NCBI GenBank assembly: GCA_020693165.1
Contig: JAIMJQ010000014.1
Location: 1 to 42,668 of the forward strand
Origin: Xanthomonas sp.
Lineage (GTDB): Bacteria; Pseudomonadota; Gammaproteobacteria; Xanthomonadales; SZUA-5
DNA: 42,668 nt
Direction of reading: 5' to 3'
Shown: positions 27,001-34,002 of the stretch, piece by piece
Position numbering within the stretch: the stretch's first letter is position 1
How the letters are laid out: every line of letters starts with the position of its first letter
Notes under the pieces: generated by a model
Told to the model about the DNA's origin: nothing
What the model saw: the letters and a program-made list of their open reading frames with translations, nothing else
Databases searched by the model: none
Program-made: the position numbers and the translations under genes

Positions 27001-28807
27001 CATCAGTCGGGTCGTCGCTGGTCTGCAAGGTCGCGCCGGAGGCGACCGAGACCGTTTCCGAAGGACCGCTGCCTTCGATCAGTCCACGCCAGGTAGCGAT
27101 GCCGGTGAATGTGATCGCGGCCGGCCCGAACAATGTGGCGGTTTTATCGATGATCAGGTTCTGGAAACTGCGCGACGCACCGTCGATGCGCACCGATCCG
27201 CCCAGTTGCAACGCGGTGCCGCCAATCGGGTCGAGCACTGCGCTGGCCTCCAGCGCCCGCGTGGTACCGATTCGCGGGTTGAACCAAAGGGTGCAGCTGC
27301 CGGCATAGCGCCAAGTCCCGGCATCGGTTCCGGGCGCCCCGATCGCGCCGCACCCGGCGGTGAGTTCCACCAGCCCGGCATTGTCGAAGGCGGCGAGGTC
27401 GCTGCCGATGGCGACGATGCCTTGCTGGTCGATCAGGGTCAGCGAGGCACCCGAGCGGTTGAAGAAACTGCCGCAATCGGTCGACTGACAATCCAGCCGC
27501 AGGTTCTGATCGGTGGTGCTGTTGTTGTCGATCGTGAAACTGCCCTGATTGTCGATGCTGGCGGCATCCAGCCACAAATGCGTGATTACGCCGGCGCTGG
27601 CAGCGAGCGTGACGCTGCCCTGGTTGATCAGGTCGCGCGATCGCAGGTAGGCAGCCGGGCGGACGTCGTCGAGGGAAATCGTGGTGATCGCGCTCACCGG
27701 CAGCGTCAGCGTCACTCCAGGGCTGGTGCCGTTGATCTCGCCACCGGCCCAATTCAGCGTGCCGGTCACAATCAGGTTATCGGGGCTGCTCAAGGTTCCG
27801 GGCGCCTGCACGCGCACGCTCGGCAGGCTCAGCGGATCTGCCGGCGTATCCAGAAACAGCACGCCATCGACCACTTCAGTGGAACCGGTCAGCAGATAAC
27901 CGCCGGTGATGCTGAGGGTGCCCTCGTCGAACTTGTGCAGGGTGCCGCTGCCGGAAATTGCGCTGCCGCCGGTGAGGGTACGGGTGATGCCGAACTCGGG
28001 TGCGAATTCCAGCCGCGCGATCGGCGCGACCTGATAGGCGCCGAAATCGCCGCCGGGTCCGTTGATCTGCAGCGTGCCGTCGTTGACCAGCACATCGTTG
28101 CCGTTGTCGAAGGTCACGTTGCTGGCAAATATCACGCGCTGGTCGCCGAGCTTCTCGATACGCGCACCCGGCGTTGATGAATTGTGGATGCGTGCGAGCG
28201 GACTGAAATCGCCGCGCAGTTCCAGCGGGAAGCTGCCACCGGAATAGTTGATGGTGATTTGGCCCTGGTTGTCGATCTCGGCATCCGTGCGCAGCTCGAT
28301 GTCGCCGTCGACCCAGGTGAGCGCGCCCAGGATGCGCAGATCGCGGCCGGACAGCACGTGCACACTGGTTCCGGAAATGTCGGAAATCGAGGCACTGTCG
28401 AGCAGCAGTTGCGTCGCCACTCCCCCACCGTCGATGGTGCCGCCGGTCCAGCTCAGGGCCGAAGTCACGGCGATGTCGGCGTCGCCCAAGATGCGCCCGG
28501 CGCTGAGTGTCAGCCGATCGATGGTGTGCGCACTGGCACCCACGTCGACCTCGGCGAGCGGCGTGATATTGCCGATCACCGCATGGTCGGCCGGCCCGGG
28601 CGTGCCGGTCGGAGTGCCATTGCCGGAGGCACAACTGTTCCAGTTCGCCGGGTCGTCCCATTGCCCGGGACCGTCCTGGTTCCAGAAACACGTCTCCTGC
28701 GACCACGCCGGCGCGCCGCTCAAGAGCATGAGCACTGCCAGGGCTGCGATCCATCCCCTGTGACGCGTGGCGGCGCCAATGACCGTGCGATCCCGGTGTT
28801 CGAGCAT
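18008..28807 (-). CDS. Giant (3599 aa) secreted multidomain surface/extracellular protein: beta-helix modules, two CSLREL-type segments, IPT/TIG domains, seven FG-GAP/VCBS repeats, Ig-like domains, DUF11
   Basis: Single uninterrupted ORF with signal peptide (WIAALAVLMLLSGAPAWSQ) and AGGGGATAA RBS. Recognisable: CTLRDALIAAN and CTLREAIALAN, GDFNGDGYRDLAVVN-type repeats, PPVLTQISPSSGPMVGGTVVTLTGSNF, choice-of-anchor-Q-like LLPGSPAIDAGS...VDVGAFESQ, DUF11 near the C-terminus. Confidence 0.95.
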   Translation of the reverse strand: MLEHRDRTVIGAATRHRGWIAALAVLMLLSGAPAWSQETCFWNQDGPGQWDDPANWNSCASGNGTPTGTPGPADHAVIGNITPLAEVDVGASAHTIDRLTLSAGRILGDADIAVTSALSWTGGTIDGGGVATQLLLDSASISDISGTSVHVLSGRDLRILGALTWVDGDIELRTDAEIDNQGQITINYSGGSFPLELRGDFSPLARIHNSSTPGARIEKLGDQRVIFASNVTFDNGNDVLVNDGTLQINGPGGDFGAYQVAPIARLEFAPEFGITRTLTGGSAISGSGTLHKFDEGTLSITGGYLLTGSTEVVDGVLFLDTPADPLSLPSVRVQAPGTLSSPDNLIVTGTLNWAGGEINGTSPGVTLTLPVSAITTISLDDVRPAAYLRSRDLINQGSVTLAASAGVITHLWLDAASIDNQGSFTIDNNSTTDQNLRLDCQSTDCGSFFNRSGASLTLIDQQGIVAIGSDLAAFDNAGLVELTAGCGAIGAPGTDAGTWRYAGSCTLWFNPRIGTTRALEASAVLDPIGGTALQLGGSVRIDGASRSFQNLIIDKTATLFGPAAITFTGIATWRGLIEGSGPSETVSVASGATLQTSDDPTDGPSLFARSLINDGDLNLSVPLEFAGDAQIQNNSLLNLLGSPVVAGAIGCDALPPCGTLTNSSIGAIQSVSMLAGPPTQLGPTIAVVNQGALRVDNGLLRLESAYTAQPGSVLEVFAGAGVRRSSSNLVLQAGSLRGAGVIEANLDVDAVSIEPAGVSAGNLGVLGNFTATPSTVYEFGIAGTTPPAAPKLGDRASQPEGVPSYDRLTISGGASLDGTVNVSDLGYIADGSEVFDLMLYAARSGSVSVGLNAFNGAGLNLQIEATRVRLAALAGGGCIWNPGGVGLDDWSNASKWDTCGGSVPGPSDTAIVSSGSVNLDTPVTVGELQFTGGLIGGANDLTISNQLIWTGGSFQGPSGTQVTLSSGALGNLSGGQHTIDGRTFVLDATANWSTGLIELANAGVLQISSIGVLNSNPSLAFESIFGSGTGTAEVRNDGMIVKIGVNSAGIGDSVEYSGVGAIDVNAGEFIFAATAAMPLDGSYTAAAGATLHFVGGDRSFGLSATLAGGNLVFGDSGPVGINTVDACIGSASTVIVRNAELVLNCASPSDLDGLLMTEPLAVLEGSSAIRVTGNFGWGHGTIRGTGLGQTFEIAPAAVAQFDAPLGPSVPRILSNRRLRNDGTIDWIAPNATEINDGGQFDNELGGQLILGGSGPRSVTSNTPVTSRLVNNGSLSVQGGALADVDVAFDNFGSVQLIDGELRVRGDGNDVGTYGVEAGSLLYFDAAARTMGPGSDVSGAGGVRVINSAAVTTNGGFAPHDLRIESGGVVRIDSASPQTIQTLFLQNGTLTGNAEVRIGTYFDWRSGGVLASVGVSPGPVVIQPGALVQMCFGLCTLSNRVLRIEGTADWSGGFVEVPTGDSARIVVAAGADLQTTNIKSAVRYRCSAPACTAEMEIEGSLRLLGDGAIFELSAPLAINGGTVLVDNFNLTTPAITLASGLIQIRNNSTLNADPVLLNGGILRADGQINGNVDNVAGRVQPGASPGQIDIFGTYTQGAAGILDIEVGGLSPGINSDFLFVSGAANIDGILNVLNAGYPMTAPDTLNFLNSDTGLSGTFAVTNIAYPGYAVTYDANTAALVPGGGPLVVNSVGDAGDGICDVGECTLRDALIAANALPDPDVIAFDIPAPQCTGPGGACVIAPLALLPQITTPILIDGYSQSGAVPNSQAPSLGLGSNATLKIELDGSLVPEFCGDGLVINAPGQIVEIAGLSIHHFCGGIVTFGPGDASYRISGNFIGLRADGSVAPQGNTVGISIQGGSVLVGDPAFPEATNVISGNLNQGISIQSIPLLAGLAVRGNLIGTSADGLSARPNGQQGILLTTSSEITNVIIGGDQPDHRNVISGNGQDGIRFDCAAIAGNCFDGTRILGNFIGPAADGSALGNLGNGVNLSAMDSGLVRVGGGNPGEGNRIAFNGGNGILASFGGIGRASFVRNDIYLNGQLGIDLGGDGRTANDVGDADAGPNGRLNFPTFTSYSAPGGNSAIIDVVLDTPDIGGNYPARVDFYKSVEDEPGVWLGTTTCTAPGINCPASFAFPGGVTVAPDDIVLGIVTDSFGKSSEASFYATTTTVSAPDATIGTPYTATVQVAVAEPFSALGSVDIDDGAGESCVATLSEISPGLSGGSCQLNALAPAGARSLTASYTPETPPARPFSNSSGNDLVLISAAPMPPVLTQISPSSGPMVGGTVVTLTGSNFVIGSTAVAFGAIQAPVVNCTSTTECTATVPAGSGTVNVRVTTVDGTSVDTLADDFAYVATTACTNFAAPALFATGSQPRDLALGDFNGDGYRDLAVVNSVSIGSISVLLGDGTGSFAAAVDYPVGAFPRALAVGDFNGDGNQDLVAANYGATDVSILLGTGSGTFGAATSVSAGLGPHGVAVGDFNADGRADLAVVLLDADSVAILLGNGDGTFGSPSVTAGLRSVSVGVGDFDRDGRSDFAIGNVTLNSASVLLGAGDGSFGSASQYAVGSNPRDLAIADFNNDGISDLVVANRGSDNLSVLLGAGDGTFAMATSYPAGTQPGGIDAGDFDGDGDIDLVVANAGSNNVSLLLGSGAGAFGVPSNFNVGNGPSSVAFADFDGDGRTDIATANEFSADVAILLSLGCAPAITSISPASGPEAGGTVVTLNGTDFAIGATSVSFGATPATAVNCATTTLCEATSPAGTGLISVSATTAAGTSADTTADDFSYIAAALPIVNSTADPGNGTCDLAECTLREAIALANSTLAPDVTFDPAVFNVPRTITLTAGELLVTQNLTINGPAALLVISGNNASRILYASGVDLTLANLALTGGNSTGAVSPGVGGAILHTAGNLTLTDVVLGSNSCSAAGTGGALAVTFGTLTATRVSVTGNTCNNVGGIYLQDGSLTMVDSSLSGNSGSEGEALRLAASSGPRPTAVRGVGIAQLTNVTISGNSTSSANSAIRVEPQAGTTLTTTLTNVTISGNTTTAVGGNGAIWHRPFGGTHVTVLRNTIVSGNLVGGVANDIEGTLDAGSSFNLIGVGGGLANGVNGNQIGINDPLLASLSDYGGGTLTRALLPGSPAIDAGSNGLATNADQRGVARPQQGTVDVGAFESQGFVLSLVSGTPQTTPVNAPFASPLVVGVAPNFAGEPVDGGRVTYSAPGAGASATLSGPAIIAGSQASATATANAIVGSYSVTAAASGATGAPTFALTNGVLATTTAIDSIVPAVSVVGQPYVVSVSVSDGVSALTTGTVEVRQLSDGSVCAIDLASASSCQLVANSALTTAVRATYLGAGAYAPSQSASVAHVVERAATAIAIVSDTPDPSAVGAPVMVTIALDVIAPGAGVPSGEILVTDGIASCGITLPNLSCELLAKAVGQVLLEARYLGDANFDASIATEQHLFAADGADLAIVKRNGLRLVPGGQASTYILLVTNAGPQDVVNARVSDILPPQFSDASWTCTASSGASCPAAGTGTVDTLVRLAAGSSVTFALTATAQIAPEQVVTNIATVTPPANAPDPVPGNNQSVDVDEIGVFGEGFETEDE
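20714..21740 (-). other. Seven tandem FG-GAP/VCBS-like repeats (predicted beta-propeller) inside the giant protein
   Basis: GDFNGDGYRDLAVVN, GDFNGDGNQDLVAAN, GDFNADGRADLAVVL, GDFDRDGRSDFAIGN, ADFNNDGISDLVVAN, GDFDGDGDIDLVVAN, ADFDGDGRTDIATAN; flanked by two TIG domains. Confidence 0.9.
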
Positions 28808-28922
28808 GCGTTATCCCCTGTGCGCGACGGCCAGCAGCGGCATTCTTACGCCCCCGGCACTACTTTTGCCAGTGGTGCGCGCGCCGAGTTCGCCGACTGC
28901 GATCGATTCAGGTCTTTGAACG

Positions 28923-28954
28923 CACGAAGGCCGGCGCAAGGGCCGGCCTTCGTG
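28923..28954 (-). terminator. Hairpin downstream of the S41 protease gene
   Basis: CACGAAGGCCGG-8 nt-CCGGCCTTCGTG, perfect 12-bp stem; no strong T tract. Confidence 0.6.
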
Positions 28955-28994
28955 TGAAGCTCTGAGACGTTTGCCCGCTCGGGCGCCGCGCCAG

Positions 28995-31157
28995 TCAGGA
29001 ACCGGGCGGCGGCGGCAGTGCGCTGCCCGACTGTTTCGGGGCAATTTCGGCAATGCGCGGATTGTCCTGCATCAAGTCGATCGCATCGGCGAGCACGCGC
29101 GCACCCTCGGTCAGCAGCACGTCCGGCTTGTCCTTGGCCTTGTCCTCGTCCGCCGCAGCCGCGATGGCGCCGCGCTCGCCCGGGTTGAGTCCGTCGTCGA
29201 GCACATCCGCCAACTCCGGCTCCACCTCGCCGCGCGCCTTCGCCCGCGCCGCGATGCGCGCTTCGTCGGCCTTGCGCTCGGCCTCGCGCTTGGCGTAGCT
29301 GAGCGAAATCGACTTGCGATCACGCGACTCGCGGTACTGCGCGATGTCCTCCTTGATGAAGGCGAACTCCCGGTCTGCCGCCACGCGCGACTCGTGGCGA
29401 CTCGTCAGCAACGGCACCAGACGGTCGAAACTGCCGACCGGCGCGTAGCTGGCTGCCGCGATCTTGGTCCACGGCAGCGCATTGTCATAGGTCGATTCGC
29501 CATAGTCGGTCGAGTCCAGCGTCGCCGGGAACGGCAAGTCCGGCACCACGCCCTTGTGTTGGGTGGAACCACCGTCGACGCGGAAGAATTGCGCCATGGT
29601 CAGCTTCAACTGTCCGAGCTGCGCCGAATCCTTGTTGGCAATGTAGTCGAGATCGACCAGTTGCTGCACCGTGCCCTTGCCGAAGGTCGGCTCGCCGATG
29701 ACGATGCCGCGCCCATAGTCCTGGATCGCCGCCGCGAAAATCTCCGATGCCGACGCCGAAGCGCGATTGACCATGACGGCCAGCGGGCCGTCGTACTCGA
29801 CCCCGCGCGCGGTGTCGGCCTCGACCTGGACCCGGCCGCGACCGTCGCGCACCTGGACCACCGGTCCCTGGTCGATGAACAAACCGGTGAGTTCGGTGGC
29901 TTCAGTCAACGAGCCGCCACCGTTGTTGCGCAAATCGATCAAGATGCCGTCGACGCCCTCCTCGGCAAGTTCGTCGAGCAGCTTGCGTACGTCGCGCGTC
30001 GAGCTGCGGTAATCCAGGTCGCCGCGCGCGCGCCCGGCAAAATCGAGGTAGAACGCCGGCAGCTCGATCACGCCGATCTTGCGCGGGTTGGCGCCGTCAC
30101 TCTCGATCACCCGCTTTTTCGCCGCCTGCTCCTCGAGCTTGACTTTGTCGCGGACAATCTCGACCAGCGCGGTGTTGCCACCGATGCTTGATTCGGCAGC
30201 AAGGACTTCGAGTTTGACCACCGTGTCCTTGGGGCCGCGAATCAGATCGACCACGTCCTCCAGCCGCCAGCCGACGACATCGGTCAGCTGCTTGTCCTTG
30301 GCCTGCCCAACGGCGACGATGCGGTCGCCCACCTTGACCTTGCCGCCCATCGCCGCCGGACCGCCCTCGACTACCGAACGGATGACGACGAACTCGCCCT
30401 CGCGCTGCAGCACCGCGCCGATGCCTTCCAGCGACAGCCGCATCGAAATCTGGAAATTCTCGCTGGCGCGCGGACCGAGGTAATTGGTGTGCGGCTCGAT
30501 TGCCATCGCGTAGGCATTCAGGAAGGTCTGGAACACATCCTGACGGTCGAGCTGCTCGACGCGCGTCAGATAGTCGGCGTAGCGCTTGTCCAGCGTTTCG
30601 GCGATCTTGGCGTCGTCGCGATTGGCCAACTTCAGGCGCAGCCAGTCGTTCTTGACGCGCTGGCGCCAGTGTTCGTCGAGCGCGGCCTTGTCGGTCGCCC
30701 ACGGCACGTCCTTGCGGTCGTAGACGTAATCCTCGTCGACGCTGAAGTCGAAGCCCGCCGGCAGCAGCTCGCGTGCATGGTCGGTGCGCTCGCGCAGGCG
30801 CTTCAGGTACACCTTGTAGATCGCAAATGCCGGATCCAGCTCGCGGCGCTCGATGGCCTCGTCGAGGGTGGTCGCGTAACGCTGCTCGAAGCGGTCGATG
30901 TCTGACTTGAGAAAGAACACCTTCTCGCTGTCGAGCGCGTCGACGTAGCGCTTGAGAATCTCCCGCGACATGGCGTCATCGAGCGGCTTGCTCGCATAGT
31001 GCAGGCGCGTCAGGTACTTGGACACCCAGTCGGCGGCCTCACCCTGCTCCGGCGTCGGCGTCAGGTCGGCAAGGCTGACCGTCTTCGGCTTTGCCAACAG
31101 CGGCGAGGCCACCGCCAGGGTCAACGCGATCAACAGCGCCCGATTCAACAATTTCAT
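28995..31157 (-). CDS. prc: Carboxy-terminal processing protease (Prc/Tsp-like, S41, PDZ)
   Basis: Signal peptide; PDZ (ISMRLSLEGIGAVLQREGEFVVIRSVVEGGPAAMGGKVKVGDRIVAV); S41 core (GILIDLRNNGGGSLTEA, VNRASASASEIFAAAIQDYGRGIVIGEPTFGKGTVQ). ATG at 31157. Confidence 0.93.
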   Translation of the reverse strand: MKLLNRALLIALTLAVASPLLAKPKTVSLADLTPTPEQGEAADWVSKYLTRLHYASKPLDDAMSREILKRYVDALDSEKVFFLKSDIDRFEQRYATTLDEAIERRELDPAFAIYKVYLKRLRERTDHARELLPAGFDFSVDEDYVYDRKDVPWATDKAALDEHWRQRVKNDWLRLKLANRDDAKIAETLDKRYADYLTRVEQLDRQDVFQTFLNAYAMAIEPHTNYLGPRASENFQISMRLSLEGIGAVLQREGEFVVIRSVVEGGPAAMGGKVKVGDRIVAVGQAKDKQLTDVVGWRLEDVVDLIRGPKDTVVKLEVLAAESSIGGNTALVEIVRDKVKLEEQAAKKRVIESDGANPRKIGVIELPAFYLDFAGRARGDLDYRSSTRDVRKLLDELAEEGVDGILIDLRNNGGGSLTEATELTGLFIDQGPVVQVRDGRGRVQVEADTARGVEYDGPLAVMVNRASASASEIFAAAIQDYGRGIVIGEPTFGKGTVQQLVDLDYIANKDSAQLGQLKLTMAQFFRVDGGSTQHKGVVPDLPFPATLDSTDYGESTYDNALPWTKIAAASYAPVGSFDRLVPLLTSRHESRVAADREFAFIKEDIAQYRESRDRKSISLSYAKREAERKADEARIAARAKARGEVEPELADVLDDGLNPGERGAIAAAADEDKAKDKPDVLLTEGARVLADAIDLMQDNPRIAEIAPKQSGSALPPPPGS

Positions 31158-31263
31158 CGCAGATCTCCAATCGATGACGCCAAGAGTGCGCCCGGCGACG
31201 GCATGGAACAAGTGACGGAAGTCGCCCTTTCGGCGGGGAAAACGCTGCCGCAATGCCCTGTGT

Positions 31264-32247
31264 TCATGCGCCCACGCCGGCGGCATGCGCCTGGCGGTCG
31301 GCGTGATAGGAGGACCGCACCAGCGGCCCGCTGGCGACGTGACTGAAGCCGAGGCCGTTGCCGTAAACGCGCAACTGGTCGAATTCCTCAGGGGTCCAGT
31401 AGCGGATCACCGGATGATGGTGGGCGCTGGGCTGCAGATACTGACCGATGGTCACCATATCGACATCGTGGGCACGCAGGTCGCGCAGCGCCTGCTGCAC
31501 CTGGTCCTGCGTCTCGCCGAGTCCGAGCATGATCCCGGACTTGGTCGGCACGCTCGGGTGCTGCGCCTTGAAGCGCTTCAGCAACGACAGCGACCAGTCA
31601 TAATCGGCGCCCGGACGCACCTCGCGGTAAAGCTCGCGCACGGTTTCGAGGTTGTGGTTGAACACATCCGGCGGTCCCTCGGCGAAGGCTGCCAATGCAC
31701 GCTCCATCCGACCCTTGCCCCGAAAATCGGGCGTCAGTACCTCGACCACGATTTGCGGGCTGAGTTCCCGCGTCAGGCGAATGCAGTCGACGAAATGCTG
31801 GGCACCGCCATCGCGAAGGTCGTCGCGATCGACCGAGGTGATCACCACGTAGCGCAGACCCATGTCGCGGATGGTGCGCGCCATGTTCAGCGGCTCATTG
31901 ACGTCCGGCGGCTTCGGCCGGCCGTGCGCCACGTCGCAGAACGCGCAGCGACGCGTACACACCTCGCCAAGGATCATGAAGGTGGCGGTGCCCTTGCTGA
32001 AGCACTCGTGGATGTTCGGACAGGAGGCTTCCTCGCACACGGTCACCAGCTGGTTGGCGCGCAGCGTCGCTTTCAGTCGCTCGACCGAATTGCCGCCCGG
32101 CAGCCGGACGCGGATCCAGCTCGGCTTGCGCAGCACCGGCCGGTCGGCGTCGAAGGTGACGGGATTTCGGGCGATCTTGCTCTCGCCAACCTGCTTTTCG
32201 CCGACGACCAGCGCCGGAATGATCTTGTCGCCTTGCAACTGGGGCAT
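31264..32247 (-). CDS. lipA: Lipoyl synthase
   Basis: [41 protein letters not shown]: two Fe-S cysteine motifs of LipA. Confidence 0.97.
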   Translation of the reverse strand: MPQLQGDKIIPALVVGEKQVGESKIARNPVTFDADRPVLRKPSWIRVRLPGGNSVERLKATLRANQLVTVCEEASCPNIHECFSKGTATFMILGEVCTRRCAFCDVAHGRPKPPDVNEPLNMARTIRDMGLRYVVITSVDRDDLRDGGAQHFVDCIRLTRELSPQIVVEVLTPDFRGKGRMERALAAFAEGPPDVFNHNLETVRELYREVRPGADYDWSLSLLKRFKAQHPSVPTKSGIMLGLGETQDQVQQALRDLRAHDVDMVTIGQYLQPSAHHHPVIRYWTPEEFDQLRVYGNGLGFSHVASGPLVRSSYHADRQAHAAGVGA

Positions 32248-32269
32248 TCGGGTCTCGACTGACTGGAAA

Positions 32270-32971
32270 TCAAACGGGCTGAGATCGTACACCGCCGTCC
32301 TGTGGCGGACATGTCGAAAACTGCGGCACTTCGCTGGCAAATGGGGTGCAATCGGCGAATCCAAAGGTCGCGGCAAAGCAGCGCAGGTAGCGCCCGGCGA
32401 GTTCCACCAGCGCTGGAGAGGGCCCGAAATCCGCAATCCGGGTAACCTCGAGGCCGCGATAGCCACACGGATTGATGCGCAGAAAAGGCTCCAGGTCCAT
32501 GTCGGCATTCAACGCGATGCCGTGGAAAGTGCAGCCGCGGCGAACGCGGATGCCGATCGCCATGATTTTGCGCCCGTCCACGTACAGTCCGGGCGCTCCG
32601 GCGCGCCGTTCGGCCGCGATATCGAACTCGGCCAGCAGGTCGATCCCGACCTGCTCCAACCGTGTCACCAGTTCGCGCACGCCGATGCCGAGCCGGCGCA
32701 GGTCGAGCATCGGATAGGCAATCAGCTGCCCCGGACCGTGATAGGTCACCTGCCCGCCGCGATCGACCTTGAGCACCGGAATATCGCCCGGCGCCAGCAC
32801 GTGCTCGGGCTTGCCGGCCTGTCCCAGCGTGAATACCGGGTCGTGGTCGAGCAGCCAGATCTGGTCCGGCGTGGCGGCGTCGCGAGCGTCGGTAAACGCG
32901 CGCATCGCCGCCCAGACCGGCTCGTAGGGTTGCCGGCCGAGCCAGCGGGCGGTGAGCGGGTGAAGGATCAT
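32270..32971 (-). CDS. lipB: Octanoyltransferase
   Basis: [23 protein letters not shown] and [31 protein letters not shown] motifs; adjacent to lipA. Confidence 0.96.
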   Translation of the reverse strand: MILHPLTARWLGRQPYEPVWAAMRAFTDARDAATPDQIWLLDHDPVFTLGQAGKPEHVLAPGDIPVLKVDRGGQVTYHGPGQLIAYPMLDLRRLGIGVRELVTRLEQVGIDLLAEFDIAAERRAGAPGLYVDGRKIMAIGIRVRRGCTFHGIALNADMDLEPFLRINPCGYRGLEVTRIADFGPSPALVELAGRYLRCFAATFGFADCTPFASEVPQFSTCPPQDGGVRSQPV

Positions 32972-33077
32972 CGGCGGAGCATAGAGCAACGGGGCACGGG
33001 GCACGGGACACGGGACACGGGGCACGAGGGCACAAGGGCACGAGGGCACGAGGGCAGGTTCGCATTCGTAAGCTCCT

Positions 33078-33149
33078 GGTGGGTCCAGACTTGTCTGGAC
33101 GCTTTTGGGTTCGAAGCAGGAAAAGCGTCCGGACAAGTCCGGACCCACC
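33078..33149. repeat. Palindromic element C2, 29-bp stem
   Basis: GGTGGGTCCAGACTTGTCTGGACGCTTTT (33078-33106), 14-nt loop, AAAAGCGTCCGGACAAGTCCGGACCCACC (33121-33149); 27/29 complementary. Confidence 0.95.
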
Positions 33150-33209
33150 AAGTCCGGACCCACCAAGTCCGGACCCACCAAGTCCGGACCCACCAAGTCC
33201 GGACCCACC
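33135..33209. repeat. Tandem repeat, five exact copies of AAGTCCGGACCCACC
   Basis: Copies at 33135, 33150, 33165, 33180, 33195; first copy is the end of the C2 right arm. Confidence 0.97.
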
Positions 33210-33264
33210 AAAGCACGGGCGGACGAGCGCTTCGCGTGCCTCGTGCCCCGCCTTTGCTGCCCCC

Positions 33265-33640
33265 CTACAACGGCCCGGGCCTGGCGTACTTCTCGATCCA
33301 GTCGTTGACCTGCTGGTACCAGAAGATCGAGTAGAGCAACTCATCCTGCTTCGGATTGATCGAGTCGGCGAAAGCCTGGCCGAAACCAGACGAGCCATGG
33401 AAATTGTGCCAGGCGACGACATAACCGAGCGCGGCGAACAATTGTGCGTTCCTGCGCCAGGCGAACGCATTGGTGACGCCATTGTGCGGCCCGCCGTGCA
33501 GCAGCAGGACGGGACAGCGTTTGCCGGCGCCGAAGTCGGGCGGATAGTTGACCCACATCTACATTTCCCGGACAGTCGGCGCGAGCGCCTTGCCGACGCG
33601 CGTCAATGACAGCTGAACGTGAACCCACGCGGGTCAACCC
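33265..33640 (-). pseudogene. Relic of an S9 (prolyl oligopeptidase-type) peptidase
   Basis: In-frame MWVNYPPDFGAGKRCPVLLLHGGPHNGVTNAFAWRRNAQLFAALGYVVAWHNFHGSSGFGQAFADSI joined directly to a C-terminus-like [27 protein letters not shown] directly before MWVNYPPDF (33559-33561); remaining catalytic core absent. Confidence 0.75.
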
Positions 33641-33690
33641 CGCGCGCACCTCGACGTTGATTGGCACTGCGACCCCATCGGAGCCCTGCC

Positions 33691-33999
33691 ATGAAGATCC
33701 TGCCGTCGATCCTGCTCGCCCTGGCGCTTGCCGCCACTGCTGCCGCCGAGGCCCATTCCAGCATCAATGCCCGTCAGGGCCATCAATCTGCACGCATCGA
33801 CGCCGGCGTCGCCCGCGGCGCGCTGACGCCACGCGAAGCCGCGCGCCTCGATACCCGCCAGGCCCACGTCGCGCGCGTCGAGCAGCACTACCGCGCCGAC
33901 GGCCGCCTCGGCCCCTACGAACGCGCCGACCTGCAGCGCCGCCTGAACCGCAACAGCGCCGCGATCTGGCGCCAGGCGCACGATCGCCAGCGCTGGTGA
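33691..33999 (+). CDS. Small secreted hypothetical protein
   Basis: Signal peptide MKILPSILLALALAATAAAEA, Arg/Ala-rich helical mature part (SARIDAGVARGALTPREAARLDTRQAHVARVEQHYRADGRLGPYERADLQRRLNRNSAAIWRQAHDRQRW). Confidence 0.65.
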   Translation: MKILPSILLALALAATAAAEAHSSINARQGHQSARIDAGVARGALTPREAARLDTRQAHVARVEQHYRADGRLGPYERADLQRRLNRNSAAIWRQAHDRQRW

Positions 34000-34002
34000 A
34001 AA

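Larger units (their letters stand above)
32988..33258. repeat. Composite palindromic element B3 containing C2
   Basis: Outer 7/8-mer array GGGGCACGGGGCACGGGACACG...GAGGGCACGAGGGCA (about 32990-33058) and partial inverted CGTGCCTCGTGCCCCGCC (about 33235-33253) flank element C2. Confidence 0.75.

Noticed and set aside
24542-28177. 1211-aa plus-strand ORF
   Set aside because: Fully antisense to the giant protein gene; low-complexity translation without domains, typical of GC-rich shadow ORFs opposite a repetitive coding frame.
28750-28825. Two CACAGGGGAT motifs suggesting an alternative start for the giant gene
   Set aside because: The inner motif falls within the signal-peptide codons (TRHRGWIAAL); the outer one is a good RBS for the ATG at 28807, so the annotated start is retained.
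33135-33209. CRISPR array
   Set aside because: 15-bp direct repeats are contiguous with no spacers and no cas genes nearby; it is an expanded hairpin arm.
33105-33308. ORF with (KSGPT)n repeats
   Set aside because: Created by the 15-bp DNA tandem array, whose unit is a multiple of three; no RBS or conserved context.
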